From contig JBBEBE010000001.1 of assembly GCA_040882505.1 (NCBI GenBank), positions 115,228 to 179,227 of the forward strand: DNA of 64,000 nt. The letters are read 5' to 3'. Shown here one piece after another: positions 27,797-36,844 of this stretch. How positions within the stretch are numbered: position 1 is the stretch's first letter; each line of letters begins with the position of its first letter. This DNA comes from JBBEBE01 sp040882505. Its GTDB lineage: Bacteria > Bacteroidota > Rhodothermia > Balneolales > Balneolaceae. The notes beneath the pieces are model-generated. The model was not told the DNA's origin. It searched no databases and saw only the letters and a program-made list of their open reading frames with translations. A program made the translations under genes and the position numbers.

Positions 27797-28873
27797 TTAT
27801 TCGTCCCGAATGGGCTCTTCCCGGTCGGAAACAGGCAGATTCAGGCGTCGTGCCCGCTCCTTCCACTTTTGGCGGGCGAGCTTCTGCATGTCGTCAATCG
27901 CATCGGCCTCGTCGACGATTTCGATTCCAAATAGCGTCTCGATCACATCTTCCATCGTGACCACCCCGGAGAATCCACCGTACTCGTCCACAACCGCAAC
28001 GATGTGTTCCTGTAGATCCAGGAGACGCTCCAGCACCATTTTGATGGTGCTGGTCTCGGGAACGAAGTGAATGGGCCGGGAAAGTTCCTTGAGTGGCGTC
28101 TCCTCTTTTCCCTGGGCAATTGCACGGTAGATTTCAGTCTTCAACACATATCCTGTGATCTCCTCCTCTCCCTCTTGGCCATAAACTGGAATGCGCGAGA
28201 CGGTGAGTGGCTCGTTCTCGGTCACGACCAACCGCACAGGTGTCGAGTCCGGAAAACGGATCACAACAGGACGTGGCGTCATGATGTCCCGGATTCGAAG
28301 GGATTCGAACCGAATCAGATTCTTGAAGATATTGGACTCCTCCTCTTCGAAAATTCCCTCCCGGTAGCCCAATTCGGCCATGGCACTGAACTCTTCACGG
28401 GAGATCGATGCGTGTGGATTCCCGCCCGAAATCAGTCGGTTCAGCCCTTTGGAGAGTAGTACAAATGGATAACTGATGACGATGAGTGGCCCCGTTACAC
28501 GAGCTGCAAAACCGGAGAGGCCTTTCCAATACGTGGCCCCGATCGTTTTGGGAATGATCTCCGAGAAGACGAGTATAAGCAGCGTCAGGACGATCGAGAT
28601 CGTAGTCACATAGGCGTTGCCAAAGACGATCTGCGCCTGAGCCCCCACCCCGGCCGCTCCAATGGTGTGGGCCACCGTGTTCAGACTCAGAATGGCCGCC
28701 AACGGCTCGTCAATACGCTGTTTGAATTTTCTGAGTTTCTTCCCGGCACCTTTTCCGCGCTGCTCGAGCATCTGGATATAGGACGGAGTAATGGAGAGAA
28801 GAACCGCCTCAAGAATGGAGCAGAGAAACGAGACTCCGATCGCCAGAGTCAGGTAAAAGAGAAGTAAATTCAT
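27797..28873 (-). CDS. CNNM/CorC-type DUF21 and CBS-domain membrane protein
   Basis: A 358-residue protein from the ATG at 28873. It has an N-terminal DUF21 transmembrane domain (LTLAIGVSFLCSILEAVLLS, then further helices with SEIIPKTIGATYWKG). A pair of CBS domains (DIMTPRPVV and HIVAVVDEYGGFSGVVTMEDVIE) follows. Proteins of this family (CorC, CNNM, hemolysin-like) act in Mg2+/Co2+ export or its control. A longer start at 29002 adds an unrelated 43 residues and is rejected. A C-terminal CorC_HlyC domain is absent, so it is the shorter variety. Confidence 0.9.
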   Translation of the reverse strand: MNLLLFYLTLAIGVSFLCSILEAVLLSITPSYIQMLEQRGKGAGKKLRKFKQRIDEPLAAILSLNTVAHTIGAAGVGAQAQIVFGNAYVTTISIVLTLLILVFSEIIPKTIGATYWKGLSGFAARVTGPLIVISYPFVLLSKGLNRLISGGNPHASISREEFSAMAELGYREGIFEEEESNIFKNLIRFESLRIRDIMTPRPVVIRFPDSTPVRLVVTENEPLTVSRIPVYGQEGEEEITGYVLKTEIYRAIAQGKEETPLKELSRPIHFVPETSTIKMVLERLLDLQEHIVAVVDEYGGFSGVVTMEDVIETLFGIEIVDEADAIDDMQKLARQKWKERARRLNLPVSDREEPIRDE

Positions 28874-29073
28874 GGATGTGGTTTCGTACAAGTATCCCGA
28901 AAATCCGGGTTGGATCGAGGGGCACCGTCTGGTCGAAAGATACGAAACTTGCCCGCAGATGTCAGTTCCATTGTCTGAAACCGATCCCTGACTCCGCCCC
29001 ATTCATGACTCCAGCGGGAGGTCTGGCCACTCAACACCTGCATAAGGAGTGGAAATTTCAGAACAGAATCGGG

Positions 29074-29111
29074 TTGGAAACTCACTCATATCATCGTAAT
29101 ATTGCGATGAT
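29074..29111 (+). promoter_or_regulatory. ACR3 promoter with ArsR-type palindromic operator
   Basis: TTGGAA (29074-29079), a 17-base spacer and TAATAT (29097-29102) make a sigma-70-like promoter for the arsenite transporter at 29136. A 22-bp near-perfect palindrome, ATCATCGTAA/TATTGCGATGAT (29090-29111, one mismatched pair), covers the -10. ArsR/SmtB repressors bind sites of this shape and position. No arsR gene is found in the window, so the regulator would act in trans. Confidence 0.65.
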
Positions 29112-29135
29112 CTAATCAAAACCAAGAAAACCTCT

Positions 29136-30197
29136 GTGGCTGACCAACCAAAATCGATCGACTTCTTTGAAAAATACCTCACCCTTTGGGTTCTGCTCTG
29201 CATTGCCGGCGGGATTCTGATCGGACACCTGATGGGTGATTCGATCACGGCGCTGAGTGATCTGAATCTCTACAATGTGAACATTCCGATCACGATCCTC
29301 ATCTGGGCCATGATCTACCCGATGATGCTTCAGGTAGATTTTGCGTCCATCCGGAACATCGGGAAATCCCCCAAGGGAATCGCCTGGGTCGTGATCATCA
29401 ATTGGATGGTCAAACCCTTCACCATGGCCTTTTTTGCATGGATCTTCTTCTCGCATCTCTACAGCGCCTGGATCGACCCATCCTTGGCCCAAGAGTACAT
29501 CGCCGGAGCCATCCTGTTGGGAGCAGCCCCCTGTACAGCCATGGTCTTCGTCTGGTCCTACCTGTCCGACGGGGATCCAACCTACACCCTGGTTCAGGTT
29601 TCGGTCAATGATCTGATTATTCTGGTGCTCTTTATCCCGATCGTGGCTCTGCTTCTCGGAATCACCGACCTGACGGTACCCTACGACACACTGGTCACAT
29701 CCATTGTTGCGTTCATTGTCATCCCCCTCGTAGCCGGATATTGGACCCATCGAACCCTGACACGCCGCAAGGGAATCGAATGGTACAAACGCGTATTTCT
29801 CCCCCGGTTCCGCCCGATCTCCATCAGCGCACTCTTGTTGACTCTGGTTCTTCTCTTTGCCTACCAGGGAGAACGCATCATTGACAATCCACTTCAGATT
29901 CTGCTCATTGCCATTCCGCTCATTATTCAGACCTATTTCATCTTCTTCCTGGCTTGGTCCGGCGGGAAAAAATTGGGCCTTCCCTATCGCACATGTGCGC
30001 CCGGAGCCCTGATCGGCGCCAGCAACTTCTTCGAGCTCTCCGTCGCCGTAGCGATCATGGTATTTGGCATGGAATCCGGAGCCACGCTGGTCACCGTCGT
30101 AGGCGTGTTGATCGAAGTTCCCATCATGCTGTCACTGGTCCGGTATGCCAACAATCGGAAGTATCCCAAGCTGCCAAACCCATCAAACGCCTCGTAA
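29136..30197 (+). CDS. acr3: ACR3-family arsenite efflux transporter
   Basis: A 353-residue, ten-helix inner-membrane transporter that extrudes As(III). Conserved features include IWAMIYPMMLQVDF, the essential cysteine in GAAPCTAMVFVWSYL, and GASNFFELSVAVAI near the C-terminus. The start is a GTG at 29136. It stands alone with no arsC or arsR, but its promoter carries an ArsR-like palindrome. The following metallophosphoesterase gene starts 9 bp after its stop, so the two are probably co-transcribed. Confidence 0.94.
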   Translation: MADQPKSIDFFEKYLTLWVLLCIAGGILIGHLMGDSITALSDLNLYNVNIPITILIWAMIYPMMLQVDFASIRNIGKSPKGIAWVVIINWMVKPFTMAFFAWIFFSHLYSAWIDPSLAQEYIAGAILLGAAPCTAMVFVWSYLSDGDPTYTLVQVSVNDLIILVLFIPIVALLLGITDLTVPYDTLVTSIVAFIVIPLVAGYWTHRTLTRRKGIEWYKRVFLPRFRPISISALLLTLVLLFAYQGERIIDNPLQILLIAIPLIIQTYFIFFLAWSGGKKLGLPYRTCAPGALIGASNFFELSVAVAIMVFGMESGATLVTVVGVLIEVPIMLSLVRYANNRKYPKLPNPSNAS

Positions 30198-30206
30198 CTC
30201 CTGCAC

Positions 30207-30995
30207 ATGACCGACCCTGCATCCAAGACCACGATTGCACTGATCAGCGACATTCACGCCAACGCCGAGGCGCTTCAGGTGGTTCTGGAAGATCTGGATC
30301 GCCGCGCTCCCGATGCGGTCTACTGCCTGGGAGACCTGATCGGATACGGCCCCTCTCCTAACGAAGTCATCAAGGAGATTCGAAAACGGAAGATGCCGGT
30401 CATCGCCGGGAACCACGACGAGAAGATCGCCCGATGGGAAGGAGAGCCTCCGTCTTCTTTTCGGGCCGAACCGACAGCGTCCACTGGTGAAGAGGCAGCT
30501 CGATACACCCACTTTCTGGTCACAGCGGAGCATCGTCACTACCTGTCTGGATTGCCCTCCCACCTGCGGCTGGAGTATGGTCATCCAGAGGATCCATGGA
30601 CGATTCTTCTGGCCCACGGCAGCACGCGACGAATCAATGAATATCTCCTTGAAGAGCATGACGAGCGCGACCTGCTGTCGATGATGATCGAAGCCCGAGC
30701 CGATGTACTGGCCGTGGGGCACACGCACAAACCGTATCATCGCATCCTGACGGACGAACACGGACGCCACCGTCATGTCATCAACACTGGATCCGTCGGT
30801 AAACCGAAAGATGGAGATCCACGCGCCGGATATGTTCTCCTTGAGTGGGCCCCTCCGCTAAACCGACAGCAGCCCGACTCCCTCTCGGTTCAATTCATCC
30901 GCCTGCCATACGACATTGAATCGACCGCTCGCGCGATCGAAAAGAGCCCGCTCCCCGATCCATTGGCCGAAATGCTGCGTACCGGGCAGGGATAA
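30207..30995 (+). CDS. Calcineurin-like metallophosphoesterase (YfcE-like)
   Basis: A 262-residue metallophosphoesterase. The metal-binding motifs are in order: SDIHAN, GDLIGYGPSP, GNHDE, LLAHGS and GHTHKPY, then NTGSVG, as in the YfcE/diadenosine-phosphatase branch. It is cytoplasmic, with no signal peptide. Likely a phosphodiesterase or nucleotidase; the substrate is not known. It lies 9 bp after ACR3 on the same strand and converges on the BASS transporter gene. Confidence 0.9.
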   Translation: MTDPASKTTIALISDIHANAEALQVVLEDLDRRAPDAVYCLGDLIGYGPSPNEVIKEIRKRKMPVIAGNHDEKIARWEGEPPSSFRAEPTASTGEEAARYTHFLVTAEHRHYLSGLPSHLRLEYGHPEDPWTILLAHGSTRRINEYLLEEHDERDLLSMMIEARADVLAVGHTHKPYHRILTDEHGRHRHVINTGSVGKPKDGDPRAGYVLLEWAPPLNRQQPDSLSVQFIRLPYDIESTARAIEKSPLPDPLAEMLRTGQG

Positions 30996-30997
30996 CT

Positions 30998-32113
30998 CTA
31001 TTTTTCCGAGACTGCGTCTTTCGTTGAGTCGTCCGGTGACCGTTCCCTCCACCAGTTGGCCAGCATGGAGCCGGAGACATCCATCCAGGTCCCGAACACG
31101 GCTGGAAACAGACCCATCGTCGCCGCTCGTCCCATCTCCGAGGCGATCCCGGCAGCCATCCCGCCGTTCTGCATCCCCACCTCAAACGCAATCGTTCGAC
31201 TGTCCCGCTTGTCCATCCCGGACCAACGACATCCCCAGTAGCCCAGCACATATCCGGCTGCATTGTGCAGGATGGCCACCACCAGCAGCAACAGACCGAT
31301 CGAGAGTAGATGATCCCGGCCGGCCGCCACGATAATGCCGATAATGAGCACATTGGCCGCCATCGCCACCAACGGCATCGCCTCGTGCAACCAGCGCATC
31401 TTCCCCTTGAACAGATGATGAAACACCAGACCCAACACCACGGGCAGTATGATCATCTTGAGAATACTCACCATCATGGAGAGAAATTCGATCGGCACCA
31501 GTCGATCGGCCAATAGCACCATCAGAAAGGGCGTCACAAGTGGAGCCAACAGGGTCGCACACGCCGTCAACGTCACGGAAAGCGCCAAATTCCCTTTGGA
31601 GATAAAGGCCATCACATTCGAAGAGACCCCGCTGGGCGAACAGCCAATGAGCAGAATTCCGGCTCCAACTTCGGGCGGGAAACCGGCCAACCAAACCAAC
31701 GTTACCGCCAACACAGGCATGATGGTAAACTGACACCCCAACCCCACAAAAACTCCTTTCGGCATTCGCAACACACCGGCAAAATCCCCCAAACTCATCG
31801 CCGTCCCCATTCCGAACATGATGACCTGGATGAGCGGGACAATCAGAATTTCGGTATTGAATCCGCCCATCTGCGTCAGCGACTCGGGGTAGAGTATCGC
31901 CACGACCACGGCCGTCAGGACCCAGACGGTAAACATGAACCCGTGCAGAATCCGGTGCCGCCACATGCCGATGAGCAGCAACACGAACACCAGCAGAAAT
32001 CCCGCTGCAGCGAGATCGATCTGTCCCGTCAGAGCCAGTGCACCGCTGACCAAAAGCATCCCTCCAGAGAGCGAGAGTGCCCATCGATTCATCCGTCCTC
32101 TGGGTTCACTCAT
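30998..32113 (-). CDS. Bile acid:sodium symporter (BASS) family transporter
   Basis: A 371-residue membrane protein with about ten hydrophobic segments and the BASS signatures GCSPSGVSSNVMAFISKGN and FEVGMQNGGMA. An extra N-terminal pair of helices (about 60 residues) precedes the core. Family members use Na+ to import organic anions such as keto acids or sulfonates. Its ATG overlaps the stop of the exported amidohydrolase by 4 bp, so it may import that enzyme's product; this is inference from coupling. Confidence 0.88.
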   Translation of the reverse strand: MSEPRGRMNRWALSLSGGMLLVSGALALTGQIDLAAAGFLLVFVLLLIGMWRHRILHGFMFTVWVLTAVVVAILYPESLTQMGGFNTEILIVPLIQVIMFGMGTAMSLGDFAGVLRMPKGVFVGLGCQFTIMPVLAVTLVWLAGFPPEVGAGILLIGCSPSGVSSNVMAFISKGNLALSVTLTACATLLAPLVTPFLMVLLADRLVPIEFLSMMVSILKMIILPVVLGLVFHHLFKGKMRWLHEAMPLVAMAANVLIIGIIVAAGRDHLLSIGLLLLVVAILHNAAGYVLGYWGCRWSGMDKRDSRTIAFEVGMQNGGMAAGIASEMGRAATMGLFPAVFGTWMDVSGSMLANWWRERSPDDSTKDAVSEK

Positions 32114-33369
32114 TGTGGAACCGATGCGATCCCGTTCAGATCGTAGACCATCCGGCCGGCCCGAAAGGTCGCCTCGATTTCGAGCTTGCGATCCCCCGGC
32201 TCCACATTGCCGCGCACATCAATGAATCCGAATTCCCCTTCGCGAACCGTGAAGATGGTGATATCGGCTTCGGCCCCTTCACTCAAGTGACCCAGATCTT
32301 CACGAGAGATCACCTTGGCCGGCTCCCAGGTCGTTGCAGCAATGGCGTCGGCGAGTGGCATCCCCAGATTCAAAAACTTCGAGATCACATTGTCCTGACC
32401 TTTCATTCCGCCGTTCATGCTGCCGGTGTGGATGTCCGTGCTAATCGTATTGGGCCAGAACCCCTGCTCGGTAGCCGGTTTGGCAATCTCGTAGAAGAAG
32501 CTGCCACCCCCGTGCCCCACATCGAAAATGAACCCGTTCTCCTGCGCGCGGATCCAGTGCTCACGCACCTGTCCGTTCTCGTCCAGAGCCCCCTCCTTGA
32601 ATCCAACCGTTCCAATCACCGGACTCCCGTACGTGTGCGTCAGAATATCCCCCGGACGGAACACCTCAAAGAACATGTGATCGAGTGGCAACACCTTCTG
32701 CTGCGATCCCAGATCGATCATCACCGGCACATCGGCCAGTACACCGGCCCGGGCGGCCCGTTGATACGGCTCCCAGTTGTAGCCCCGAAAGTGGGCCACC
32801 TTGATGCCGACCACCTCCTCATTGTTCTGCACAGCCCGCGCTGCCATCCGTGGATTCATATCGTCAATATCCTGCTCCGGCTCTCCGCTCATGCCGTCGC
32901 CAACGATGTTGACAAACGAAAGAATCCGGGTCTGTGACCGGTCAATCACCTGCCGCTTGAATTGATCAAAATTGCGCCAACCGGCACCCCCCACATCGAC
33001 CGCAGTGGTCACACCCGACCGGAACGTAAAGCCGTCCGGCGGCAGGGCCGAGTAGCTGTTGCTCAAATAGCGGTTCGGCTCGGTGCCCCAAAAATAGTGC
33101 GCATGCAGATCGATAAAGCCTGGCGATACAACCATTCCGGACGCATCCACCACCTGCACCGCATCCTCCTCCGAAAGATTGGAACCAACCCGGGCCACCT
33201 TCCCGTCCGCGATGGCGACATCCATCACCTCGTCGATTCCGTTTCGGGCGTCTATCAAATGACCATCTTTGATCAGAAGGTCCCAGGATTGAGCGTTGGC
33301 CGATGCGGTCACTCCACAAATGAGAGCAACCGTTGCAAATGTGCGTATGAGCCGCTGATAAAACGTCAT
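32110..33369 (-). CDS. Exported amidohydrolase/deacetylase-family metallohydrolase
   Basis: A 419-residue amidohydrolase-superfamily enzyme with a signal peptide (cleavage near SANAQ, residue ~27). The composite-domain start (DLLIKDGHLIDARNG), the metal ligands in DLHAHYFWG, a Lys-containing strand (VGIKVAHF), later His residues (LTHTYGS, FDVGHGGGS) and Asp in STDIHTGS fit this fold. It resembles the deacetylase/dihydroorotase-like branch, so an amide or cyclic amide is the likely substrate. It is translationally coupled to a BASS transporter. Confidence 0.85.
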   Translation of the reverse strand: MTFYQRLIRTFATVALICGVTASANAQSWDLLIKDGHLIDARNGIDEVMDVAIADGKVARVGSNLSEEDAVQVVDASGMVVSPGFIDLHAHYFWGTEPNRYLSNSYSALPPDGFTFRSGVTTAVDVGGAGWRNFDQFKRQVIDRSQTRILSFVNIVGDGMSGEPEQDIDDMNPRMAARAVQNNEEVVGIKVAHFRGYNWEPYQRAARAGVLADVPVMIDLGSQQKVLPLDHMFFEVFRPGDILTHTYGSPVIGTVGFKEGALDENGQVREHWIRAQENGFIFDVGHGGGSFFYEIAKPATEQGFWPNTISTDIHTGSMNGGMKGQDNVISKFLNLGMPLADAIAATTWEPAKVISREDLGHLSEGAEADITIFTVREGEFGFIDVRGNVEPGDRKLEIEATFRAGRMVYDLNGIASVPQ

Positions 33370-33499
33370 ATGAGATGGTTTTTAGGTTGTATGTGAAAAT
33401 TATCACGGTCTGTTTTGGGTTGAACCGACCCGCATCCCGCGTCAACTCATGGTCGACGACCCGGCGATGCAAACGCGGATCGTTCGAGTACACCGTCTT

Positions 33500-34162
33500 T
33501 TATTCATCCGTTCGAACCTGCACAATCATTTCGATCTCGACCGGAATACCAAACGGAAGAGACCCCATGCCGAGTGCGGAACGAGCATGCTGTCCCCGAT
33601 CGCCAAACACGTCGACCATCAGGTCGGAAAAACCGTTGATCACCGAGGGGTGCTCCTGAAACTCCGGTTCGGCATTTACCACGCCAAGTACCTTTACAAT
33701 CCGTTTTACCCGGTTCAGATCACCGAGCTCCGCCTTGATGGCCGCCAGCAGGTCAATGCCCGTCAGTCGGGCGGCTTCATAGCCCTCTTCGACCGAGAGA
33801 TCGCTTCCCAACTTCCCCGTCATGTATCCTCCGTCCGGCATCACCGGCCCCCGACCCGAGAGGTAGAGCATATCGCCGGCCTGAACAGCCGAGACAAAGG
33901 TATTTGGAGACGACCCGATGGGACGGAGATCAATGCCCAACTCCTCGATCTTCGCTTCCGCATCGACCCACCCTTCGGGCAACTCTGCCGAAACATTCTG
34001 TTCAGTCGAGGGTTCATTCGCCATATGGCCGGAACCGTCACCCCCCTCATCATCCCAGGCGGGCCCGCCGCAAGAAGCAACGAACATCGTAACAAACATC
34101 AGGGTCACGATCATCCGCACTCGGGCAATCGACGTTCCTGATCCGGGCAACCATCGATTCAT
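33500..34162 (-). CDS. RidA/YjgF-like domain lipoprotein
   Basis: From the ATG at 34162 it has 220 residues. The N-terminal signal ends in a lipobox (FVASCGG, Cys ~27), followed by a Gly/Glu linker. A RidA-like domain (about 75-220) then shows LYLSGRGP, a helix EEGYEAARLTGIDLLAAI and closing GIPVEIEMIVQV. Canonical RidA is a ~130-residue cytosolic enamine/imine deaminase, so an envelope lipoprotein form is unusual. The catalytic Arg of canonical RidA is not clearly placed. It lies between the amidohydrolase and RraA-like genes on the same strand. Confidence 0.82.
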   Translation of the reverse strand: MNRWLPGSGTSIARVRMIVTLMFVTMFVASCGGPAWDDEGGDGSGHMANEPSTEQNVSAELPEGWVDAEAKIEELGIDLRPIGSSPNTFVSAVQAGDMLYLSGRGPVMPDGGYMTGKLGSDLSVEEGYEAARLTGIDLLAAIKAELGDLNRVKRIVKVLGVVNAEPEFQEHPSVINGFSDLMVDVFGDRGQHARSALGMGSLPFGIPVEIEMIVQVRTDE

Positions 34163-34214
34163 GGCCCCTGACCGGTTGCACACCTCTGGTTCCGCCCGTT
34201 TTACACCACGTTCC

Positions 34215-34865
34215 CTACAATACCCCATACTTGCGATACGCCTCCGCCGCTTTCATTCCGTTTCGAATCGCATCGCGCGACTCATTCTCTGCGTTCACTT
34301 TCTCGCGGGCCAGCCGAAGCACTTCATTTTCGACTTGTTGTGGAATGACCACAATGCCATCCTCATCCCCGAAGATCAGATCCCGTGGCTGAATCGTGAC
34401 CCCGTCGATCTCCACAACCACATCCAGATCGACCACACGCTGCCGGTTTTGACTGTCGTAGGGACTGTTCCCTGTCGCAAAAACGGGAAACTGCATTTCA
34501 CGCATCTTGCCGATATCCCGAATCGCACCGTGAACCAACACACCCCGGCACCCGCGATTCATCGCGGCCGTGGTGAGCAGCTCTCCCCAAATTCCCGATC
34601 GGTGAGAGCCACCCGCCGCGCAGACAAGCAACTCGTCGGACTCGCAACTGTCCACCGCTTCCAACTCCAAATCGTAGGGATTCTCGTCTTCATGATACAT
34701 CTCGACCCAGAGTGTCGTCTTGGCACGCCCGATCACATGCCCGCTCCCGGTATAGTCGGTAAAATGGCTTCCCAGCGCCTGTCGCCGATAGCCAGCCTGA
34801 TCCAGCGCATCGCAGATCACAGCCGAGTAGAGGTCGCTCAAATCAGGAATATTCTCTTGGGACAT
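34215..34865 (-). CDS. RraA-like / HMG aldolase-family protein
   Basis: A 216-residue protein of the RraA/4-hydroxy-4-methyl-2-oxoglutarate aldolase family. The core G-I-W-G-E-L-L-T-T-A-A, GCRGVLVHGAIRDI (the conserved Arg-Asp of the aldolase site) and LIFGDEDGIVVIP are present. In catabolic clusters such proteins act as aldolases or decarboxylases of oxo-acids rather than as RNase E regulators, and that reading fits here. No signal peptide is seen, so it is cytoplasmic. Confidence 0.88.
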   Translation of the reverse strand: MSQENIPDLSDLYSAVICDALDQAGYRRQALGSHFTDYTGSGHVIGRAKTTLWVEMYHEDENPYDLELEAVDSCESDELLVCAAGGSHRSGIWGELLTTAAMNRGCRGVLVHGAIRDIGKMREMQFPVFATGNSPYDSQNRQRVVDLDVVVEIDGVTIQPRDLIFGDEDGIVVIPQQVENEVLRLAREKVNAENESRDAIRNGMKAAEAYRKYGVL

Positions 34866-34971
34866 AGACGTATGGATTGATCTTGATCATTCGCTTCGTT
34901 TGTTCATGTTGTCTTCGGGCCGTCGACAGGGCGCCGAACCTCCCACAGCCTCTGACGGGCCGAACCGCCCC

Positions 34972-36534
34972 CTACTCCGGCATCCCGAAGAGACCCTCGC
35001 GTACATGTTCGTACTCGAACCACTCCGGATTCACCGCCGTTGCTCCGGGACTGTCTACCGGGATCATGATGTCGACGATCGGCTCATAGGCCGCTCGCGG
35101 AGCAATGGCTCCTTTGACCACAATGATTTTTTGCCGATCCAGATAGACCCCGTTGGAGATGAGCTGATGAGCGCTGTTCGGACTCGAACGCTCGGTCGTG
35201 AGCAGTACCAGATTGGGCTCATCCAGACTGGATCCTTCCAGATGGATCACAGCCGTCTTGCCCATATTCCAGTAACGCCCCCCGCCGTGCCGGACCTCCG
35301 GCTCCATATACCGACCCACATGCAACGAACGAATCTGTCCGCGAATGCGAACCGGATCCCCGTGCATGTTGTCCGTCTTTCCGCCGACTTCGAAATCAAA
35401 AGATTCCCCCACACCGGCACTCTCGGCCATCGCATAGGCCTCCGGATCGTAAATGACCATCACAAATCCTTCGGCTCCCTGACTCAGAAGCTCTTCGAGC
35501 AGAAAGGTGCTGTCCCCGGCCGACCCCCCTCCAATATTATCGCCCATGTCGATGAGCAGCACCGGACGTCCATCATGCTCTATCGCCTGCCGAACGGCCT
35601 CGACCGGCTGGGGCTCCTCGAGAACGGTCTCATGTCGGGTCTCCCAGAGCATCTCACCCAGTCGGTCTGCCTCCCGTTTGGCCAGCTTGGCATTCCCGTC
35701 GGTCACAATCACGATGGAGGGACCCATCCCCGGGACATCGGCATACTGATACCCCCCGGAGACACTGGCAGCCAAAATATCCGGGTTCTCTTCCAATGCT
35801 TTGCTCTCGTCCACAACCGGCAAGAGCGGCTCGTTGAAGGTACTCTGAAAGACAATGTTGTAAACCATGGGCGGCTTGACGATGGCCTGGACCGGATCAA
35901 CCTCGCCCCGAATCACTCGACTGAGGACATCGACCGCTTGTACCCCCCGATCATAGGTATCCACGTGGGGATTCTCCTTGAAGGTGATCAGAATATCAGA
36001 GAGCCGAACCGTCTCTTCAGTAATGTTGGCATGAAAGTCGTGCGTCACGGCGATGGGCATCTCCTCTCCAAAGGCCTCGCGAACCCGCCGTACAATCTCC
36101 TCGTCCCCGCTCGGAAAACTCTCCACCACCATCGCACCGTGCAAGTGCAGAATGATGCCGTCCAGTTCGGGGCCCTCCTTCAACGTTTCGATGAGCCGCT
36201 CCAGCATGGTCTCGAACGCGTGGTCCGTGACGGGTCCCATCGGAGTGGCGCCCGCCATGAGTCCCGCATACAGATTCACGTTCTGCTTGCGAGCCTGAGC
36301 AATGTAGCCCGCCTCCCGGTTGGAGGCGCTCTCGTGAGACATCAACCGCTGCAGTCGCTCCTCCGGTGTCGCGCTCAGGTCCACCCCGAAATGATCCAGG
36401 GTAGTGAGTTGATCCGTAAACGAGTTGGATTCGTGCCAGATTCCGGCGACACCTATGGTGATCTCGCTTGAAGAGCTCTGTGCCTGAACAGCAGGAGCAA
36501 GAAGAAGAAGAAGAAGGATCAACAGTCGTATCAT
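34972..36534 (-). CDS. Exported M81-family metallopeptidase (MlrC-like)
   Basis: A 520-residue protein with a clear signal peptide (cleavage near VQAQ, residue ~18). The M81 features are GIWHESNSFT at the start of the mature part, LHLHGAMV, HDFHANI and LIDMGDNIGGGSAGD, supplying the metal-binding His/Asp residues. MlrC of sphingomonads cleaves linearised microcystin products; related proteins hydrolyse other small peptides or amides. It heads the RraA-RidA-amidohydrolase-BASS series on the same strand. Confidence 0.9.
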   Translation of the reverse strand: MIRLLILLLLLLAPAVQAQSSSSEITIGVAGIWHESNSFTDQLTTLDHFGVDLSATPEERLQRLMSHESASNREAGYIAQARKQNVNLYAGLMAGATPMGPVTDHAFETMLERLIETLKEGPELDGIILHLHGAMVVESFPSGDEEIVRRVREAFGEEMPIAVTHDFHANITEETVRLSDILITFKENPHVDTYDRGVQAVDVLSRVIRGEVDPVQAIVKPPMVYNIVFQSTFNEPLLPVVDESKALEENPDILAASVSGGYQYADVPGMGPSIVIVTDGNAKLAKREADRLGEMLWETRHETVLEEPQPVEAVRQAIEHDGRPVLLIDMGDNIGGGSAGDSTFLLEELLSQGAEGFVMVIYDPEAYAMAESAGVGESFDFEVGGKTDNMHGDPVRIRGQIRSLHVGRYMEPEVRHGGGRYWNMGKTAVIHLEGSSLDEPNLVLLTTERSSPNSAHQLISNGVYLDRQKIIVVKGAIAPRAAYEPIVDIMIPVDSPGATAVNPEWFEYEHVREGLFGMPE

Positions 36535-36673
36535 GATTTACCGGTTTGGGGTTCGGGATCTTGCACGTTCGGGCGCTAACGCCCACCCGTCTAAAAAAGC
36601 GCTTACGGACCGGATTGTAAAGAGGTGTTAAAAGAAATTATTGGTGGAAAGGAAAGTTGATTACATTCGTGAC

Positions 36674-36835
36674 ATGGAGACACACAAGTTCAACATACGA
36701 AACACCGAGACGACCACCCGGGAAGACTGGGAGAAAGCATTCAAGCAGATGGCAGAGAATGGCGACGATGAGTTGTTGGGTAAGGAAGAGATTCAGCGAC
36801 CCTCCGAGTGGGACGAGGAGGAGTGGACGTGGTAG
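36674..36835 (+). CDS. Antitoxin-like C-terminal fragment (MazE/AbrB-type tail), possibly a remnant
   Basis: A 53-residue reading frame (ATG 36674) encoding REDWEKAFKQMAENGDDELL and the acidic, Trp-containing end SEWDEEEWTW. This pattern is the C-terminal, toxin-binding tail of AbrB/MazE-type antitoxins of Bacteroidota. The usual N-terminal swapped-hairpin DNA-binding domain is missing, and no MazF-like gene follows. It is therefore either a truncated relic or a stand-alone tail peptide. In-frame codons extend back to a TTG at 36641 without adding the missing domain. Confidence 0.5.
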   Translation: METHKFNIRNTETTTREDWEKAFKQMAENGDDELLGKEEIQRPSEWDEEEWTW

Positions 36836-36844
36836 CCGGATGTG

